A stretch of DNA of 64,000 bases from Phycisphaerae bacterium (GCA_030432595.1 JAUIGU010000014.1:31775-95774); one strand, 5' to 3'; counted from the stretch's first letter, positions 16,155-24,464 are shown. The notes: a model not told the origin generated them from the letters alone. A program made the numbers and translations.

Positions 16155-17323
16155 CGCTGATCCTCGGCCTGGAAACTTCCTGCGATGAAACCGCCGCCGC
16201 CGTGGTGGACGACACGCTGCACGTCCACAGCAACGTCGTCGCCACGCAGTTCGACCTGCACGAGCGCTACGCCGGCGTCGTCCCCGAGATCGCCAGCCGC
16301 GCGCACCTCGAAAAGATCACGCCCGTCGTGACCGAGGCGCTGGAACGCGCAAGCGTCGACGTGCGTGACCTCGACGCCGTCGCCGTCGGGCACCGCCCGG
16401 GCCTCGTCGGCTCACTCATCGTCGGCGTGGCGGCGGCCAAGGCGCTGGCGTGGTCGCTCAACCTCCCGCTGATCGGCGTCGATCACGTCGAGGCGCACCT
16501 CAGCGCAGCGTCGCTGCGCGGTACGGGGTACCGGGTGCAGGGTTCGGGCGAACAAGACAAATCCGAAACCCGAGTGAACCCCGAGCATTTTTCGCGGCAC
16601 GGCGCCGTACCCCCGAACCCCGAACCCCGCACCCCGTACCCCGCCCTCGGCCTGGTCGTTTCCGGCGGGCACACGTCGCTGTACCGCGTACACGGGCCGC
16701 GCCAACTCGAGTTTCTCGGGCGCACCATCGACGACGCGCTGGGCGAGGCCTTCGACAAGGCCGCGGTGATCCTCGGCCTGGGCTACCCCGGCGGGCCGCG
16801 CATCGATGAACGCTCAACGCAAGGCGACCCTGCGGCAGTGGACCTGCCCCGACCGCTGCTGGACAAAGACTCATTGGACTTCTCTTTCTCCGGGCTCAAG
16901 ACCGCCCTGCTCTACGCGGTGCGTGGCCAACCCGTGGGGCGAGGCAAGGACGCGCGCTTCGAGCGCGACCATACCCACCTCACCGAGCCACAGATCGCCG
17001 ACTTCGCCGCGTCGTTCCAGGCCGCCGCGGTGGACGTCGTGATCGAGAAACTCAACCGCGCCCTTTACCCCGAAGCCCACGGACTGAATCCGTGGACGAC
17101 AAAACCCCGATCCATCATCCTCGGCGGCGGCGTCAGCGCGAACCGGGAACTGCGCCGTCGGGTACAAACGTTCGCCGGAGACCACGGCCTGGCCTGCCGC
17201 CTGCCTGACCCCGCGTTCTGCATCGACAACGCCGCGATGATCGCCGGCCACGCCCACGCCCTGCTCGCCGAAGGCGACACCGCCGACCTTACCCTCCCGG
17301 TCATCGCGACCACCCGGGTCTGA
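16151..17323 (+). CDS. tsaD: tRNA N6-adenosine threonylcarbamoyltransferase (with two in-frame palindrome insertions)
   Basis: TsaD transfers the threonylcarbamoyl group to A37 of ANN-decoding tRNAs with TsaB and TsaE. Core motifs are intact: LGLETSCDETAAA at the N-terminus, metal ligands H112 and H116 (DHVEAHL), SGGHTSLYRV, GEAFDKAAVILGL and GGGVSANRELRRR. At 390 residues it is about 50 longer than the usual ~340. The excess maps to two DNA palindromes: about 40 codons at residues 125-164 (the heptad-arm hairpin 16524-16643) and roughly 10 codons at about 308-318 (a REP-like palindrome, 17070-17096). Both lie in surface-loop positions before conserved strands. Start codon is GTG, overlapping the protease stop. 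Confidence 0.95.
   Translation: MTLILGLETSCDETAAAVVDDTLHVHSNVVATQFDLHERYAGVVPEIASRAHLEKITPVVTEALERASVDVRDLDAVAVGHRPGLVGSLIVGVAAAKALAWSLNLPLIGVDHVEAHLSAASLRGTGYRVQGSGEQDKSETRVNPEHFSRHGAVPPNPEPRTPYPALGLVVSGGHTSLYRVHGPRQLEFLGRTIDDALGEAFDKAAVILGLGYPGGPRIDERSTQGDPAAVDLPRPLLDKDSLDFSFSGLKTALLYAVRGQPVGRGKDARFERDHTHLTEPQIADFAASFQAAAVDVVIEKLNRALYPEAHGLNPWTTKPRSIILGGGVSANRELRRRVQTFAGDHGLACRLPDPAFCIDNAAMIAGHAHALLAEGDTADLTLPVIATTRV
16524..16643. repeat. Heptad-arm hairpin inserted in frame in tsaD (CGGGGTN units)
   Basis: Arms 16524-16548 and 16619-16643 are inverted repeats matching at 23 of 25 positions, each arm three units of CGGGGTN plus CGGG. The right arm carries one further unit inward. Arm-to-arm length is 120 nt, exactly 40 codons, with no stop codon, and the length excess of this tsaD fits its insertion. 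A short interior motif (GAACAAGACAAATCC) resembles the interior of the hairpin at 14317-14412 on its opposite strand and a stretch inside the lipA insertion. Confidence 0.85.
17070..17096. repeat. REP-like palindrome in frame in tsaD
   Basis: CCACGGA (17077-17083) and TCCGTGG (17089-17095) form a 7-bp stem with a GAAG tetranucleotide just before it. It encodes the EAHGLNPW stretch, extra relative to typical TsaD, just before the strand leading to GGGVSAN. A near copy of the left half (CGAAGCCCACGGA) occurs at 25192-25204. Confidence 0.7.
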
Positions 17324-17326
17324 CCC

Positions 17327-18316
17327 ATGTCCGAAACGACCCCGCCGAACCCCCCTCCGACGACGACCGAAGCGCCCCCGCCCGTCGATGATCGCAGCGC
17401 GATCCACTCGGCCGACAACGGGATCGACACCGGCGAAGGCGGACCCGCCTCCAGCCCCACCCCCGCCCCGGAGCCGTGGATCGAGCGCGACCTGCTCTGC
17501 CACGCCTGCCTCTACAACCTGCGGAGCCTACGCAAGGACGCCCGCTGCCCCGAGTGCGGCACCCCGGTCGCGGACACCCTCGCCCGCGTCGTGCTCGATC
17601 AAGCGCGGCGGCAGGACGTCGAGACCTTCCGGTCGGGCATCTACCAACTCGCGTGGTCGCTCTTGTTCACGGCGTTGCTGATGCCCGGCACGATCTTCTT
17701 CGGCGTTCTCATGGACGGCGACGAAGGAATCATGGTCGTTCTGGTGGGCGGCGTGTTGATCGAGTACGTGTTCTGGGGCGCGGGCGTCGCCTCGATCGTC
17801 CGCGCGTTGCGCGAGACCGAAGGCTCGAACCGCTCGGCGTTCAAGGCCGCAACCAAGCTGGGGTGGAGCACCACCGGCGCGGCCGTACTCACCGTCCTCA
17901 CGCTGGCGTACGCCGTGTTCGCAAACAGCGGTGAAGTAATCATCTTCACGCTGCTCGTCTTGCTGGTGGCGGCGGTCCAGGCCCTGCGCGTGGGGTCGAT
18001 CCTCGCGGTCGGCCCGGCCGTCTTGGACGCGTTGCGCAACCTCACGCTGCCTGGCCACGCCAAGGCGCTCAAGGCCGCCACCGTCGCCGGGCTCATCACG
18101 ACCGCGGCCCTGGGCTTGTCGCACCTGCTGATGCTGCCGGCCACGACAAACCTCGAGCCCTGGGACGACCTGGCGGCGATGTTCGTGCTCGCCGCGGTCA
18201 TCGCCGCCATCGCGTGCTACGTCGCGGCGTTCTGGGCGTCCGTTACGCTGTTCATCAACGGCGGAGGCGTGTCAAAAGTCCTGGCGCGCGGTGCCGACGA
18301 CACCACGACCGCGTGA
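17327..18316 (+). CDS. Zinc-ribbon multi-pass membrane protein
   Basis: A 329-residue membrane protein of unknown role. A Pro/Thr-rich, disordered N-terminus (1-50) leads to a zinc ribbon LLCHACLYNLRSLRKDARCPECG seen as CHAC and CPEC at about residues 57-77, then roughly six membrane segments (first around 107-127, last around 285-310). The ribbon-plus-helices design is common in planctomycetes and matches the smaller protein at 12497-12835. It starts 3 bp after tsaD and is probably cotranscribed with it. Confidence 0.8.
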   Translation: MSETTPPNPPPTTTEAPPPVDDRSAIHSADNGIDTGEGGPASSPTPAPEPWIERDLLCHACLYNLRSLRKDARCPECGTPVADTLARVVLDQARRQDVETFRSGIYQLAWSLLFTALLMPGTIFFGVLMDGDEGIMVVLVGGVLIEYVFWGAGVASIVRALRETEGSNRSAFKAATKLGWSTTGAAVLTVLTLAYAVFANSGEVIIFTLLVLLVAAVQALRVGSILAVGPAVLDALRNLTLPGHAKALKAATVAGLITTAALGLSHLLMLPATTNLEPWDDLAAMFVLAAVIAAIACYVAAFWASVTLFINGGGVSKVLARGADDTTTA

Positions 18317-18370
18317 TGCGGTGAATACCAAAACTTCACATATGTTCACGCGTCGTGAAAGTACGACGCC

Positions 18371-19522
18371 TCAATCCGCCCGCGCCACCGCGTCGTCGTC
18401 CTCTTCACCGGGCGCCGGTTCGGCCAACAGCAGCTTGATCGCCTCTTCGACCTGGCCGTTCTTCACGTCGGCGGCCCGCAGGACGCCCGACCGGTCCACA
18501 AGGTAATAGTCCGGGAAGCCGTTGACGATGTACGCCGCCTCGGTCGCGTGGTCGATGTCGGCGGCGACGGGGTAGCGGATGTCGTGGCGCTTGACCGTGG
18601 CGGCCATGTTCTCGGCGCCGCGGCTCTGGCAGACGCCCAGGATCACCAGGCCTTCCGGGCCGTACTTGTCCATCAGCTCGTTGGTCTTGGGGATGCTCTG
18701 GATGCACGGGCCGCACCAGGTCGCCCAGAAGTCGATGAGCACAACCTTGCCTTTGAGGTCCTTCGCGGTGGGCGGCGCGGCGTTGAGCCAGTTTTCCAAC
18801 TGCATGGCCGGCGGGCGCTGCCCCTCCAGCCCGGCGAAGCGCTCGCGCTGGTGGTCCGTGCCCTCGAGCATCGCCGCCGGCAGCGGTTCGTAGTCCAACG
18901 CCACTTTCTCGGCGTCGGCGGGGTCGGCGTTGCCTTGTTCGTCAACCGCGTCCGGGCCGGGTTGTTCTTGCAGGAGGTCTTGGACCACCGCTTCGATGTG
19001 CGAAGGCATGAGCCCCACGGCCCGGTACCTGCCCTGCCGATCGACGACCGCGTACGTCGGGTACCACATGACGTTCAACGCGCGTTCGACGTTGCGCGAG
19101 CGGTCCTTGCCGCAGGGGTACTGGATATCGTGCTGCTCGGCGACCTGTTCCATTTTCTCCTGGCCGCGCGACGAACCGCAGATGCCCAAGACCACCACGC
19201 CCTGATCGGCGTACTTCGCCGCGAGCTCGTTGTTGTGCGGGATGCTCTTGATGCACGGCCCGCACCACGTCGCCCAGTAGTCCAGCACGACGATCTTGCC
19301 CTCCAGGTCGCGCGAGGTCACCGGGCCGTTCACCCAGTCGGAAAGCCGCATGCGGGGGATACGCTTGCCGATCATGGCGTCGTGGACCTTACGCTGCTGC
19401 GCGTCGCCCCAGAACCAGCCGGCGGGGTACGGGTTCTCCGCGGCGGCGGCACCGAAGGCGGGGATGATCAGCGCGGCAAACAGCAACGCGACGAGCGGCA
19501 GGCAGAAACGCGGGGCGGACAT
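18371..19522 (-). CDS. Secreted protein with two TlpA-type thioredoxin domains
   Basis: A 383-residue exported oxidoreductase with a clear signal peptide (residues 1-28, ending AAAAEN). Two complete TlpA/ResA-like domains follow: the first with WCGPC at residues 86-90, the second with WCGPC at about 269-273, each preceded by a KG/EGK-V-V-L-x-[DY]-[FY]-WATW strand. They are joined by an acidic linker around 185-215. The two domains are similar in sequence and arose by duplication. TlpA-like proteins reduce disulphides in extracytoplasmic proteins or in cytochrome maturation; the partner is not identifiable here. It is convergent with the preceding membrane-protein gene. Confidence 0.9.
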   Translation of the reverse strand: MSAPRFCLPLVALLFAALIIPAFGAAAAENPYPAGWFWGDAQQRKVHDAMIGKRIPRMRLSDWVNGPVTSRDLEGKIVVLDYWATWCGPCIKSIPHNNELAAKYADQGVVVLGICGSSRGQEKMEQVAEQHDIQYPCGKDRSRNVERALNVMWYPTYAVVDRQGRYRAVGLMPSHIEAVVQDLLQEQPGPDAVDEQGNADPADAEKVALDYEPLPAAMLEGTDHQRERFAGLEGQRPPAMQLENWLNAAPPTAKDLKGKVVLIDFWATWCGPCIQSIPKTNELMDKYGPEGLVILGVCQSRGAENMAATVKRHDIRYPVAADIDHATEAAYIVNGFPDYYLVDRSGVLRAADVKNGQVEEAIKLLLAEPAPGEEDDDAVARAD

Positions 19523-19641
19523 GGTTTCACTCCCGGGGTCAAAGGGGCAAGCCGAAGGGATAGTGCATGGTACGACGCCGCGCCGCCGGGGCCAAGGGCG
19601 GTTCGCAGATTTGCCGCGCCGATGGCCCTACACTCGCGGCC

Positions 19642-20550
19642 ATGGCGTTCGAGCTGTTGTTCCTCGGGTCCGGGACGTCGGCGGGCGTGCCGATGATCGG
19701 GTGCGACTGCGCGACCTGCACCTCCGACGACCCGCGCGACCGGCGCGGCCGGCCGAGCGTGCTGCTCCGCATCCCGGATGATTCGTTGGACCTCAGCGAC
19801 CGCGGCGCAACGACGTGGGACGAGACCCGGCCGTCCTCGCAGGACACCGACGCCGACGGCTTCCACGCCCGGTTCAATCCGAACCAGATCGGGCACCGCC
19901 AGGTGCTGATCGACACGGCCCCGGACCTGCGCGAGCAGTGCGTGGCCCACCGCATCTCCCGGCTGGACGCCGTGCTGTTCACGCACAGCCACGCGGACCA
20001 CGTGTTCGGGCTCGACGACCTGCGGCGGTTCAACGCAGTGATGAAGCGGCCGCTGGACCTCTACGCCGAGCCGGACGTGATCGCCACGCTGCGGGGCATG
20101 TTCCGCTACGTCTTCGAGCCGCACACGAACGTGAACGCATCGTTTATCCCAGAGTTGATCGCGTCGCCGCTCGAGGCCGAGCAACGGATCGAGATGCACG
20201 GCGCGGTGTTCACGCCGCTGCGTCTGATGCACGGCCGGCTGCCGATCCTGGGGTTCCGGGTCGATCACGGAGGCACGGCGCTGGCGTACTGCACCGACTG
20301 CTCGACGATTCCCCCGGAAACGTGGCCGCACCTGGAAAACCTCGACGTGCTTGTCCTCGACGCCCTGCGCTACCGGCACCACCCCACGCACATGACCGTC
20401 GACCGCGCCCTCGAGGTGATCGAGCAGATCAAGCCCAAGCGGGCGTACCTGACGCACCTGGCCCACGACATCCACCACGCGACGCTGGCCGCGGAACTGC
20501 CCGAGGGCGTTGAGCCCGCGTACGACGGTTTGAGTGTCGTGGTGACGTGA
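19642..20550 (+). CDS. MBL-fold metallo-hydrolase (PhnP-like)
   Basis: A 302-residue metallo-beta-lactamase-fold hydrolase. The metal motif THSHADHVFGLDD (H115, H117, D119, H120) and the later LTHLAHDIHH are intact. A cysteine group near the N-terminus, GCDCATC (C21, C23, C26), matches the structural zinc site of PhnP-type phosphodiesterases, which act on cyclic phosphoribosyl phosphates; other members of this group are generic phosphodiesterases, and no phn genes are nearby. The ATG at 19642 is chosen because the fold begins immediately (MAFELLFLGSGTSAGVP). Confidence 0.88.
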   Translation: MAFELLFLGSGTSAGVPMIGCDCATCTSDDPRDRRGRPSVLLRIPDDSLDLSDRGATTWDETRPSSQDTDADGFHARFNPNQIGHRQVLIDTAPDLREQCVAHRISRLDAVLFTHSHADHVFGLDDLRRFNAVMKRPLDLYAEPDVIATLRGMFRYVFEPHTNVNASFIPELIASPLEAEQRIEMHGAVFTPLRLMHGRLPILGFRVDHGGTALAYCTDCSTIPPETWPHLENLDVLVLDALRYRHHPTHMTVDRALEVIEQIKPKRAYLTHLAHDIHHATLAAELPEGVEPAYDGLSVVVT

Positions 20551-20572
20551 GGTTGCAGGCGTTTTTTTGCCT

Positions 20573-20640
20573 GGGTGCCACCTGCGCTTGCGGCGGCGCG
20601 ATGAACAGTCCACGCACGGTCGCAAGCGCCCGTGGCACCC
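20573..20640. repeat. REP/BIME-like inverted repeat
   Basis: GGGTGCCAC (20573-20581) is paired with GTGGCACCC (20632-20640). Between them are two weaker stem-forming stretches, one with CACGGTCGCAAGCGCCCGTG. The word CACGGTCGC recurs in the perfect hairpin at 58171-58190. It separates the convergent MBL and Rieske-like genes and could also end transcription. Confidence 0.6.
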
Positions 20641-20647
20641 GCGAAAC

Positions 20648-21310
20648 CTACTGGAGGATCGGCCCGAGCTTCTTGTTCTTTGCGGGCGTGAAGCCGTGGT
20701 CATCTTCGAGGCGTTGTTGGGTGTCTTCGAAGAGGTACATGCCGCCGGGCTTGGACCACTCGTTTTTTTCGAAGACGAAGCGGTTGGTGGAGTAGCCCTT
20801 CTCGTCGCGGTTGCCGGGGCTGGGGTTGACCTGGAGCTCGGTGCCGGGGTCGTAGAGCGGGCCGTAGTTGCGGATGAGGCATCGCTCCAGGGCGCGGGGC
20901 GGGGTGTTGCCGGGGGTGATGCGGTGGTCGACGGCGTTGGCGATGGGCAGGCCGTCGGACGTGAACTTCCACTGACACACGGGGCAGGTAAACGTGCCGC
21001 TGACCGAATCCCAGCGGACGCCGACGCCGTCGCCGTGGTCGGGGTTGGGGCAGGTGTCCGCCAGGGCGACGAGCATGCCGTGGTCGGTCACGAGGAACAC
21101 GCCGCGGTCGCGCGCGAAGCGTGAATCGACGCCGGGCCGCTGGTAACGCTCGGGCAGCCCGATGAGGAACGGCCCGCCGCGCTTGGAACGCGAGGCAAAC
21201 GCCGGGTTGGCGTGGGCGCTCTGCGGGTCGCCGCAGCCGGGCGCCAAGCACGCCATCAAAAGCAGCGATATCACGCCGAAGAACAGCCAAGAGCGATGAC
21301 AAGACGCCAT
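20648..21310 (-). CDS. Rieske-like lipoprotein with atypical ligand set
   Basis: A 220-residue predicted lipoprotein (hydrophobic segment at 9-21, lipobox-like LAPGC26). The middle of the protein looks like a Rieske [2Fe-2S] domain, ending with a WKFTSDG turn like the usual 'GSxFDxDG'. The ligand pattern is unusual: C87-x4-H92 (CPNPDH) instead of CxH, and C109-x2-C112 (CPVC) instead of CxxH, so three cysteines and one histidine are available. It may carry an iron-sulphur cluster or zinc. A redox role at the cell envelope is an inference. A potassium-channel gene lies just upstream. Confidence 0.75.
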   Translation of the reverse strand: MASCHRSWLFFGVISLLLMACLAPGCGDPQSAHANPAFASRSKRGGPFLIGLPERYQRPGVDSRFARDRGVFLVTDHGMLVALADTCPNPDHGDGVGVRWDSVSGTFTCPVCQWKFTSDGLPIANAVDHRITPGNTPPRALERCLIRNYGPLYDPGTELQVNPSPGNRDEKGYSTNRFVFEKNEWSKPGGMYLFEDTQQRLEDDHGFTPAKNKKLGPILQ

Positions 21311-21317
21311 GCAGGCT

Positions 21318-21866
21318 CTATCGGCCCGCGGTCGGCTCGGGGTGCAGGGTTTCCGGTGGCGCCTCCCCCCAGCGCTTCTGCCACGCGAACTGCATCGCCA
21401 GAAAGGTGAACGACGCCGACCACGTCAGCATGAGCAGCCCGGTGATCGCCTCGATCCCCGCCATGAACCGCAGCGGCCCGACCGGCACGATGTCCCCGAA
21501 CCCCACGGTCGTGTAGACGCAGGCCGAGTAGTAGCACATGTCGTAGAAGCTGCCGTTGTAATCCCCGGCCAGGTGCCCCACGGGGTCCAGCAGCCACGCG
21601 TGCGACGCCCACATGGCGCCGGCGAACAGCAAGATCTCGAGGCAGTGGACCGTCAGCAGCACCAGCACGCCGAAAGGCAACGCCCACTGCAACCGCGGGC
21701 TGCGGCTACGGCTGCGGGCGACCCAGATGAGCGCTTCGAGCGTGCCCCAGTGCGCGACGACGCACAACAACGCCACCACAATCGACAACACCGACACGGG
21801 GATCACCCCGGATTGCCCCGCCGAATCCAGCGGAGAGCCGACGACGTGTGCGAGCAGATTCACCAC
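21318..21866 (-). CDS. Potassium-channel-family membrane protein
   Basis: A 182-residue protein with about four membrane segments (roughly 24-38, 62-84, 108-118 with the pore helix, 133-155). The pore has the selectivity filter TTVGFGD at residues 119-125, diagnostic for two-TM ion channels (Ion_trans_2). There is no cytoplasmic RCK/TrkA domain, so gating is unknown. It lies 8 bp upstream of the Rieske-like lipoprotein and the two may be cotranscribed. Confidence 0.88.
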   Translation of the reverse strand: MVNLLAHVVGSPLDSAGQSGVIPVSVLSIVVALLCVVAHWGTLEALIWVARSRSRSPRLQWALPFGVLVLLTVHCLEILLFAGAMWASHAWLLDPVGHLAGDYNGSFYDMCYYSACVYTTVGFGDIVPVGPLRFMAGIEAITGLLMLTWSASFTFLAMQFAWQKRWGEAPPETLHPEPTAGR

Positions 21867-21915
21867 CCGAGAACTCTACCACCCTGTCAGCGGCCGAGTC
21901 ACTTTGGCGGCCGAG

Positions 21916-23328
21916 TCACTCGCCGATCATCGCCGCCGCGCCTTTGTAGACCGCGAGGCACTTCTCCGCGGCGCCGTCCCAGGTCAGGCGGCGCACCTCC
22001 ACCGACGCGTGCTCGTTCATCGTGTCGGCCAGCGGCGGGTGCTTGAGGACCGCGATGATCTTGTTCGCCATCTCGTCGACGTCCCAGAAGTCGACCTTGA
22101 GCGCGTGCTCGATCACCTCGCTCACGCCTGACTGCTTGGACATGATGACCGGCACGCCGTTGCGGATCGCTTCCAAGGGCGCGATGCCGAACGGCTCGGA
22201 CACCGATGGCATGACGTACACGTTCGCCATGCGGTAGACCTTCTCCACGTCCTTGCCGCGTAAAAACCCGGTGAACAGCACCTTGGAGCCGATGCCGTAC
22301 CGCGCGACGGTCTCGATGGACTGCGTGAGCTTGTCGCCCGAACCGGCCATGACAAACTTCACGTTGTCGATTTTTTCGAGGACGCGCTTCGCCGCCTGCA
22401 GGAAGTACTCCGGGCCCTTCTGCATCGTCACCCGGCCCAGGAACAGCACGATCTGGTCGTCCTTCTCGATGCGCGGCAGTGGCGAGGGCAGATCGGGGTT
22501 CGGCGCGCCGTTCTCGACGCCGTTGTAAACCACGTACACCTTGTCGGGGTTCACGCCGTACCGGTCGACGAGGATCTTCTTGGTCCGGCGCGACACCGCG
22601 ATGATGCTCAGCGCCGCGTGCACGCCGCGGCGTTCGATGTCGTACACCTGGCTGTGGACCGACTCGCCGGCCCGGTCGAACTCGGTCGAGTGGACATGCA
22701 CGACCAGCGGCTTGCCCGTGTGCCGCGCGACCGCCAGGCCCGCGGGGAAGGTCAGCCAGTCGTGGGCGTGGATGACATCGAACTCTTCGCCGTCCGCCAG
22801 ATCGACGCACAGCGACGCGTACCGCTGGGCCTCCGCGACCAGATCGCCCTCGTACTCGGTCCCGACCCCGCCGGAGCTGGGCGTGACCGGCGGGGCCTCG
22901 CCGGACGCGGCCGCCTGCTGGGCCACCGACGTCGCGGGGTTGACGAAGCTGATGCCGCGGCCAGCCGCACCCTCCGACGCGACCGACCCGGCGTCGGCGG
23001 CGTACGGGCTGGGCATCCGCGACGGCACCGCCTTGAACGTCACGTTCTCAAACGCCCCCTCCGGCCCCGGCGGCACCAGACCCGACGGGTCGATCGCCAT
23101 CGTGCTCGCCACCGCGTCGGGGCTGCGGTCGCCCGCGGCGGCGGTCGGCGACTGCGGCGTGAGCAGCTTGATGTGCTGCCCATCGTAGTCGCCGTCGATC
23201 ACCTTGGGCAGCACGAACGTGACCTTGGCGTCCTGACGGGACAGCGCCTTGGTGAGCCCGTAGCAGGCCGTGCCCAGACCGCCGCTGATGAAAGGCGGAA
23301 ACTCCCAGCCGAGCATGAAGATGCGCAT
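21916..23328 (-). CDS. Glycosyltransferase (GT4/glycogen-synthase-like)
   Basis: A 470-residue GT-B glycosyltransferase. The N-terminus MRIFMLGWEFPPFISGGLG carries the donor-site loop found in starch/glycogen synthases, HAHDWLTFPAG follows the acceptor domain, and the C-terminal domain has EPFGIAPLEAIRNGVP (the E-x7-E motif). An Ala/Pro-rich, poorly conserved stretch of about 100 residues (about 60-160) is inserted after the second strand. The donor and product are not known; a glucan or surface polysaccharide is possible. It is a single gene, with the TrmH-type gene upstream. Confidence 0.87.
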   Translation of the reverse strand: MRIFMLGWEFPPFISGGLGTACYGLTKALSRQDAKVTFVLPKVIDGDYDGQHIKLLTPQSPTAAAGDRSPDAVASTMAIDPSGLVPPGPEGAFENVTFKAVPSRMPSPYAADAGSVASEGAAGRGISFVNPATSVAQQAAASGEAPPVTPSSGGVGTEYEGDLVAEAQRYASLCVDLADGEEFDVIHAHDWLTFPAGLAVARHTGKPLVVHVHSTEFDRAGESVHSQVYDIERRGVHAALSIIAVSRRTKKILVDRYGVNPDKVYVVYNGVENGAPNPDLPSPLPRIEKDDQIVLFLGRVTMQKGPEYFLQAAKRVLEKIDNVKFVMAGSGDKLTQSIETVARYGIGSKVLFTGFLRGKDVEKVYRMANVYVMPSVSEPFGIAPLEAIRNGVPVIMSKQSGVSEVIEHALKVDFWDVDEMANKIIAVLKHPPLADTMNEHASVEVRRLTWDGAAEKCLAVYKGAAAMIGE

Positions 23329-23499
23329 CGATAGCCTCTGGCGTTGCGTTGGTCGCGCGGGCCGAACTCCCTTACCCGAGCCGGGTTTTGACGGCAGGTC
23401 CGCGGGAGGGTCGCGGGAACGTCGGCCGTATTGGAGGCAGGTGGTGGACTCCCCTGTATCGGCCCAAGATAATCACTCGCCACCAAAACGCAAGCGGGG

Positions 23500-24420
23500 T
23501 CAAGCATTCACGCCCGGTTTATCGCCCCTTCGCCGACGGGCCGCCTCAAAAATCAGCACCGCCGCCGCCGTCGAAGCGTTCAGCGAATCCACCAACGCCG
23601 GACGCTCCGCGGTCCCCGCGACCATCGGGATCGTCACCGCCACGTCCGCGGCCCGCCGCCAATCCGCATCCAGCCCCGCGTGCTCAGGCCCGACCACCAC
23701 CGCCGCCGGGTACGACCACGCCGCATCAAAACAGGACACGGATGCATCACCGTCGCCCGCGCCGTTTCCTTCATCCAAAAGCGGAGCCAACGCCGCGAAG
23801 ATCGTCACGCCGCGCGTCTTCAGCCACGCCACCGCCTCGTCCGTCTCCGACACCACCACCGTCGGCAACGCGAACACCGCCCCGGTGCTGTTGCGGATCG
23901 CGTTCGGATTAAACAGATCCACCACCGGCCCCACCGCCAGCACCCCCGCACAACCCGCCGCCGCCGCCGTCCGCACCATCGCGCCAAGGTTGCCGGGCTT
24001 CTCGCTGCCGACCACGACCAGCACGATGCCCTTCCCGCCGTCCTCGATCCGGATGTCGTCGAGCGTCCACGCCGGCGAACGAAACACACCCACCACCCCC
24101 TCGGGTTTGTCGTGGTACGCCATCTTCTTCAGCACGTCCGCACTGACCGAACACCACGACGAACCCTTGACCACCTCACCTTTTAGCCGAGGGCTGAGCG
24201 AAGCGAAGCCCCGGATCAACCCCTCCCCGCTTTCCCCCAGCAACGCGTCACACCAAAACAACTCGTCGTTCTCCAACCCCGCCCGAAACGCCCGCTCCAC
24301 CTCCCGCCGACCCTCCGCGATCAACACCCCCGCCGCGCGACGCTCGCGCGGCTTGCGCAGCCGAACCACCCGCTTGACCTTCGGGTTCTGCACCGACGTG
24401 ATGTCCGGCTCACGCGACAT
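23500..24420 (-). CDS. TrmH-family (SpoU) RNA methyltransferase
   Basis: A SPOUT methyltransferase that 2'-O-methylates rRNA or tRNA with S-adenosylmethionine. The 306-residue protein has a substrate-binding N-terminus (NPKVKRVVRLRKPRERR), and the knot motifs NLGAMVRTAAAAG, VVVGPEHAGL and SLNASTAAAVLIFE. The ATG at 24420 is used because it precedes SREPDITSVQNPK, the normal start of the fold. It is about 35 residues longer than usual; part of the excess is the translation of a palindromic element at 24183-24217 (giving GLIRGFASLSPRLKGEVV), between the substrate-binding and catalytic domains. Exact target nucleotide unknown. Confidence 0.9.
   Translation of the reverse strand: MSREPDITSVQNPKVKRVVRLRKPRERRAAGVLIAEGRREVERAFRAGLENDELFWCDALLGESGEGLIRGFASLSPRLKGEVVKGSSWCSVSADVLKKMAYHDKPEGVVGVFRSPAWTLDDIRIEDGGKGIVLVVVGSEKPGNLGAMVRTAAAAGCAGVLAVGPVVDLFNPNAIRNSTGAVFALPTVVVSETDEAVAWLKTRGVTIFAALAPLLDEGNGAGDGDASVSCFDAAWSYPAAVVVGPEHAGLDADWRRAADVAVTIPMVAGTAERPALVDSLNASTAAAVLIFEAARRRRGDKPGVNA
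24183..24217. repeat. Palindromic element inside the TrmH-family gene, shared with lipA
   Basis: The plus-strand sequence contains GGGCT and AAGCCC arms around GAGCGAAGCG and ends in CCGGATC. It matches about 28 of 36 positions of the minus-strand sequence at 47997-48032 inside lipA, with shared words GCTGAGC, GAAGC and CGGATC. In both genes it is read in frame without stops. Confidence 0.65.
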
Positions 24421-24464
24421 CGCCGAATCGTAACGCCGCCCACGCTTCCCGATAGCATCGCCCC

